Below are positions 58,717 through 64,000 of a DNA stretch of 64,000 nt, in pieces. Position 1 is the first letter of the stretch; the number at the start of each line of letters is the position of its first letter. The notes beneath the pieces were generated by a model, which made no database searches, had not been told where the DNA came from, and saw only the letters and a list, made by a program, of their open reading frames with translations. The stretch is from Cacajao melanocephalus (taxonomy: Eukaryota > Chordata > Mammalia > Primates > Pitheciidae). A program made the position numbers and the translations under genes. The stretch spans positions 1 through 64,000 of the forward strand of contig CAUYLG010039403.1 in NCBI GenBank assembly GCA_963573385.1. Direction: 5' to 3'.

Positions 58717-59030
58717 CTGCTAGCCCAGTCTAATCCTCTAGCTGAATAATCTGTTGGAATTTGGAAGTGGTGAGTAAAAGATGAGGGTAAATAGCTCTTG
58801 TTGAGTAATGAATAGCAACAACTTGTTTAGGATAGCAAAATTATCTCATAAACGTTATATAGTCACGGTTCTAATTGAACAATTAAATCTAGAAATTGAA
58901 TAAACAAATGTTTTAACTGAACTTCAAATTAAAAAAGGGCTTATTTTCTTATTTTGTATCAGTCTCACTGCTCTATACCTATAGAACAAGGTTTCTACTG
59001 TCCCTTTTTATGCTTACTTATCAATATATG
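58717..59030 (+). repeat. Diverged direct repeat, copy A
   Basis: Aligns by eye with 59545-59850. Shared blocks are 'gagtaaaagatgagggta', 'aatagcaacaa', 'tagaaattgaataaa' and 'tttcttatttt'. I cannot match it to a repeat family. Confidence 0.8.
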
Positions 59031-59544
59031 ACTATTGATTCTGACATTAGTAGCATTCTAATGGCAATGTTTTCTCTCTGTTGTGTCAAAAGTCACACAT
59101 AGGCATATAATCTGTGCTGTAATTCTCTTCAGTTCCCTGGACATTTTTGGTTACCCAAGCAATCTAAGGGACTGCTTGAACTACACATTTGTCAGGGTTG
59201 GTTGGCCAGGATTTAGGTGTAGCATGCTAGAGACTAAAAATTCTAAAACTTTCCCACACAGTGGAAGACAGCTTGGGGGTGGGGGTATTCTTGGCAGTAT
59301 CAGACCTTCCCAGAAGGCATTTGGCATTTGCTTAGTGATTGCAACATAGCAGACATTTTTCCAAGGGGAAAGGTGAGATGCAATAATGACTGCAAGCTAA
59401 ACACCATTCCCAAATCTTAACATTACACACAACACACAATCATTAATCTGGCCCTTTGTTACCTCTCAAAGCTGTACATGGGGATCTGTCTTCAGAGTAA
59501 TTTGACACATTCTGATTTTATTATTAAGCATCAACCAACAATGA
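59031..59544. other. Unique sequence between the two direct repeats
   Basis: About 515 bp with a short G-rich patch near 59274. The 88-codon frame at 59083-59349 has no recognised domain. Confidence 0.5.
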
Positions 59545-59850
59545 TCTGCAACCCCAGCCCACTCTAATACTCCAGATGAATACAGGAATTTGGAAATGAA
59601 GAGTAAAAGATGAGGGTAGATAGTTATGGTTGAGGAATAAATAGCAACAAATTGCTCAAGATAGTAAAATAATGTCACAAGTGGTAATATATGGTTGTAA
59701 TGGAAGAATGAAATTTAGAAATTGAATAAATAAAACTTCAAGCTTAACCTGAAATTATGAAACGGCTTAGTTTCTTATTTTATATCAATCCTACTTCTAT
59801 GAACAAAACAAGTTTTTTACTGAATTTTTTTATTCTTATTAATCAGTAAA
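59545..59850 (+). repeat. Diverged direct repeat, copy B
   Basis: Second copy, about 830 bp downstream and in the same orientation, with substitutions and small indels throughout. Confidence 0.8.
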
Positions 59851-61379
59851 ACTACTTCTGAATGACAGGCTTTCTTGTATGTCTAGTCTTCTAAGAGATA
59901 AAAATTACTTCTCACAAATTTCCTAAATGTTAAGTCTGGTCAGTGAGAAACTAAAACATAGGTATCTATTATAGTAATGATAATCTGATTAGCCAAGTTG
60001 CTTTCTTTAAAAATATATACTGGTGGCCTTTTCAATACCTTTTCTCCCCCATATCAAGGGACTTTTTAAGCTGTCTTCATATAGTCTTTAAAATTCTCAT
60101 ATCCAGATAGAAACCAGTGAGTGCAAGCAAAATATCCAATAAACAAAGGGAGACCCAGGCTATCGCTTAGGGCATGCTGTTATAACTTCTCAATGTAAGA
60201 GCATCTTAGGATCGGGGATAATAGGAGAGTTTTATAGGAATTCTGGTTTGAGGTTGGGAAAGAGACTGGAATCTGTCAGCATAGAGATATAAGTGTTGTG
60301 GTCAAGGATCCCAAGATAGTACTAGGATAGCTCTATGACTTGACTCCAAGAATTATCTTAGGTTGCATATCTGACCTAGAGGGAAATTTTAAGAGTTAGA
60401 GTGGAACAAAAGTCTGGTGACTTATTTTCTGTTGTCATCATCAAAGAGAATAGTAGTAAAGGTTAGAGGTCGGAAAAGATAATTGTTATGCTAATATTTG
60501 GAGAATATGACCTTCACCTTATGCATTTCTTGTCGTATCCTTGATAATGTTCTTCAGTACAGCTCTTGCTTAGTAAGTCAAACACAGAGCAAAAATATAT
60601 GACTACAATTTATGAAGATCTTGGGGGACATAAAATCTATTTTCAAATGTAAATCACAGATACTTAGTTCTATTTTTATAGAAATTTGATGTTGATAAAT
60701 TAATTATTCAGACTGTTAATAAATTGTTCTCTAAGGTACACAATCAGGTTGATACAATTTCCTTTACTCATATTCTGGAATCACTTGGTTTGTTCTTACT
60801 AGGGCTCCCCATGCATATACCTTCAACTCCAGGTCAGGACTATTTTCTCTTTCATTGGTGAGACAAAGTCATTTCTGTTTATGCCCCACCTCTATCACTC
60901 AACAACCAGGTAAAACTGATTCTTGCAGTCATTGACATCTGCATTAGGCATGTCTCTTATTTTCCATTCATTGGAACATCTTAGAACCACATCCTTTACC
61001 TTTATTGAGTACACAACTATCAGTATCCTCTTTCTTTCAAGTCAGGTTTTTAGTTTAAAATTTTTATATTTCTCTTTCTAGAACTCATGTCATTCCTACC
61101 TCTATATATCATATTTTCCTCAGGTTGGCAGGAATCTTTATTACTAAAAATGTTAGCATATCTAAAACCCAATTTATTTGCATTTTTTCCTATCACAATG
61201 AGCTATGGTTACCCTTGCATCCACACATATTTTGAGGCAGGATACCCCATCAAGCCCAAGTCTCCTGGAATACATTCTCATCAAGTTCACTGAAAGTAGG
61301 AAGCTTATTCTTCTTTTTAGTTTCCAAATTTCAAGACAATCGAAATCGATGATAACCTTGTTTTATATCTATACATGTA
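59851..61379. other. Unique AT-rich sequence, about 1.5 kb
   Basis: No repeat or gene recognised; overlapping frames at 61087-61402 show no domain. Confidence 0.5.
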
Positions 61380-62195
<816 letters not shown>

Positions 62196-62217
62196 CATAT
62201 GCAGATACACATACGTA

Positions 62218-62851
62218 CAGTTGCTCCTCGTTATTCATGAATTCAGTACTCGTGAATTTGCCTGATTGCTAAAAGGTATTCATAACCTCAAAATCAGTAC
62301 TTTTGTGGTCATGCATGGACACTCACAAAGTGGCCAAAAATTCAAGTTACCTGATGCATACGTTCCCAGATAAGGTCAAACAAGGCAGTGCTCTGCCCAC
62401 TTGTTTCAGCTCTCATACTGTAAATAAACATCTTCTTTGCAGTCTATTTAGTGCTATGTTTTTTGCTTTTGGTTGGTGATTTCACTGTTTAAAATGACCC
62501 TCAAGTGTAATGATAAAGTGATGCCAAGTGTCCCTAACCACAAAAAGGCTGTGATGTGCCTTATAAAGAAAATACACGTGTTAAATAAGCTTCATTCAGT
62601 CATGAGTTACAGTGCAGTCAGCTGTGAGTTCAACGTTAGTTGATCAACAATATCTATTAAATATGTTGTCTTTAAACAGAAGCATATATGAAACAAGGTT
62701 ATGTATTGATCAGTTGACTAAGATGATGTGACCAGAGGCTCACAGAAACTTAACCTTTGCTTCCCCTTGTAGGAATGGTTCCTTATTCACCAATTCAGTG
62801 TTCACAGTGACTTTATAAAACATAACTATTGCAAATAGTAAGATTCGACTG
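62218..62851 (+). mobile_element. Tigger-like (pogo group) DNA transposon, deleted, with transposase remnant
   Basis: The left end cagttgctcctcgttattca and the inverted right end ('gcaaatagtaagattcgact') are imperfect inverted repeats. Between them lie 'tactgtaaataaacatcttc' and a transposase start. It lies 22 bp from the previous Tigger-like element. Confidence 0.82.
62494..62690 (+). pseudogene. Broken N-terminal piece of a pogo/Tigger transposase
   Basis: From the ATG at 62494 the frame reads MTLKCNDKV, then KKAVMCLIKKIHVLNKL and MSYSAVSCEFNVS before a TGA at 62641-62643; the same frame continues STISIKYVVFKQKH to another stop. This is the region of the CENP-B-type N-terminal helix-turn-helix DNA-binding domain. 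The catalytic DDE part is absent and the element is deleted, so no working enzyme is encoded. Confidence 0.8.
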
Positions 62852-62924
62852 TGTGTGTGAATATTTTCATACAGTAAAATTACTGCAACTGAGTAATATC
62901 TCACTGAGCAGCATATTATGGTTT

Positions 62925-63035
62925 AAAATAAGGCCCCCAAAACCCTGTAAATCAATTTAGCAAAATTTACATTTACCCTTTAATACAACAGTCATATTTC
63001 TAGAAATCTATCCCAAAGTTACACTGGCAAATAAA
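62925..63035 (+). mobile_element. L1 ORF2 3' fragment
   Basis: 'acatttaccctttaatacaa' and 'tctagaaatctatcccaaag' correspond to the L1 ORF2 region that also appears at 63735-64000. Confidence 0.6.
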
Positions 63036-63261
63036 AGAACATTAATTACTATGAATCTTCTAATAGAAGTGCCCAACACCACCTTTCGGTCTTGTCAAAA
63101 TTGAACTCAAATCTGATTATGCCTCTAGATCTAACACACCACTTTACAGAAGATTCAAGGGACAGAAGAACATGTGAAACATATGCAGATGCAATCAACA
63201 GAATCTAGACAAAAAATTCTACTGGAAAAATGACCTGGTTTCTTCAACAACCAATAACCCC

Positions 63262-63262
<1 letters not shown>
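63036..63262. other. Unclassified sequence
   Basis: Possibly an old repeat ('gatctaacacaccactttac') but not assigned. No gene seen. Confidence 0.35.
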
Positions 63263-63308
<46 letters not shown>

Positions 63309-63345
63309 GACACACAGACACACACACAGACACGCACAGTGTGTG
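63263..63345. repeat. (CA)n microsatellite
   Basis: About 20 uninterrupted ca units followed by imperfect cacaga/cacgca units and a gtgtgtg end. Cysteine/valine-rich frames on the minus strand are artefacts of it. Confidence 0.97.
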
Positions 63346-63387
63346 TAGAGGGGTGAGAGGGGTGACTTATAGATTAAAAGAGACTTG

Positions 63388-63718
<331 letters not shown>

Positions 63719-63734
63719 CTATGGGCAAACGTAT

Positions 63735-64000
63735 GCAGCTAAACAACATGGTTAAACATAAACCCGCCCTTTGACCAAGTAATTCCATTCCTAGAAATTT
63801 ATCAAAGATTAATTTACTAATCTTTGATAAATTACGTATCTACAAAAGACCTTTGTAAGAATGTTCATTGCAGCTTTATTCTCAACTAAAAAAACTAAAG
63901 TTAACTAAATGTACATCAACAGGAGAAAGAATAACTATAATAGCGATAGCAATGAAAAGAAACAAACTAATCCAATGACATGAATAAATCTCACAGACAT
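63735..64000 (+). mobile_element. L1 ORF2 3' region (L1M-like), running off the window
   Basis: 'cctttgaccaagtaattcca', 'gaatgttcattgcagcttta' and 'aaatgtacatcaacaggaga' are sense L1 ORF2 landmarks. Stops and an added palindrome show it is dead. Confidence 0.85.
63796..63833. repeat. Perfect inverted repeat, 16-bp arms, 6-base loop
   Basis: aatttatcaaagatta (63796-63811), loop atttac, and its exact reverse complement (63818-63833), inside L1 sequence that is not palindromic in other copies I know. Confidence 0.97.

Overview
The window looks like a piece of a primate nuclear genome, most probably human. About 27 Alu copies of J-, S-, Sc- and Y-like age are scattered through AT-rich DNA, together with old mammalian repeats (MIR, L2, hAT-Charlie, Tigger-like, MaLR LTR, L1). 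Nothing bacterial, viral-replicative, CRISPR-like or operon-like is present. I find no intact protein-coding gene, no convincing exon and no RNA gene. Almost every open frame is a translation of an Alu, an L2 or a simple repeat. The one coding-like stretch I could not explain as a repeat is a 164-codon minus-strand frame at 8645-9139, a candidate pseudogene of an unidentified membrane protein.

Layout. 0-11 kb is repeat-rich: hAT element, L1 3' end, a long antisense L2 (5421-7215) broken by an Alu, a (GGAA)n array growing from an Alu tail, the coding-like segment, and a MaLR LTR split by an Alu. 11-16 kb is repeat-poor. 16-26 kb carries Alus, among them a right-left-right trimeric Alu. 25.5-32 kb has few repeats. 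32-38 kb holds MIR, L2, L1 and hAT fragments, two short tandem duplications and a 31-bp-arm hairpin. 38-46 kb is sparse, with an AT-rich tract. 46-49 kb has a duplication around an AT-rich expansion. 49-51.6 kb is a second long antisense L2 with an L1 and an unclassified insert. 52-58.5 kb is Alu-dense with close inverted pairs. 58.7-59.9 kb holds a diverged direct duplication. 61.4-62.9 kb contains two neighbouring Tigger-like elements, one with a broken transposase fragment. The end is L1, a (CA)n tract and an Alu.

There is no gene network to describe. The interest lies in how mobile elements nested, duplicated and folded: target-site duplications, template-switch-like palindromes, inverted Alu pairs and unclassified ancient repeats. 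Repeat names come from recognising consensus sequence by eye; subfamily calls and edges are approximate and should be confirmed with RepeatMasker/Dfam.
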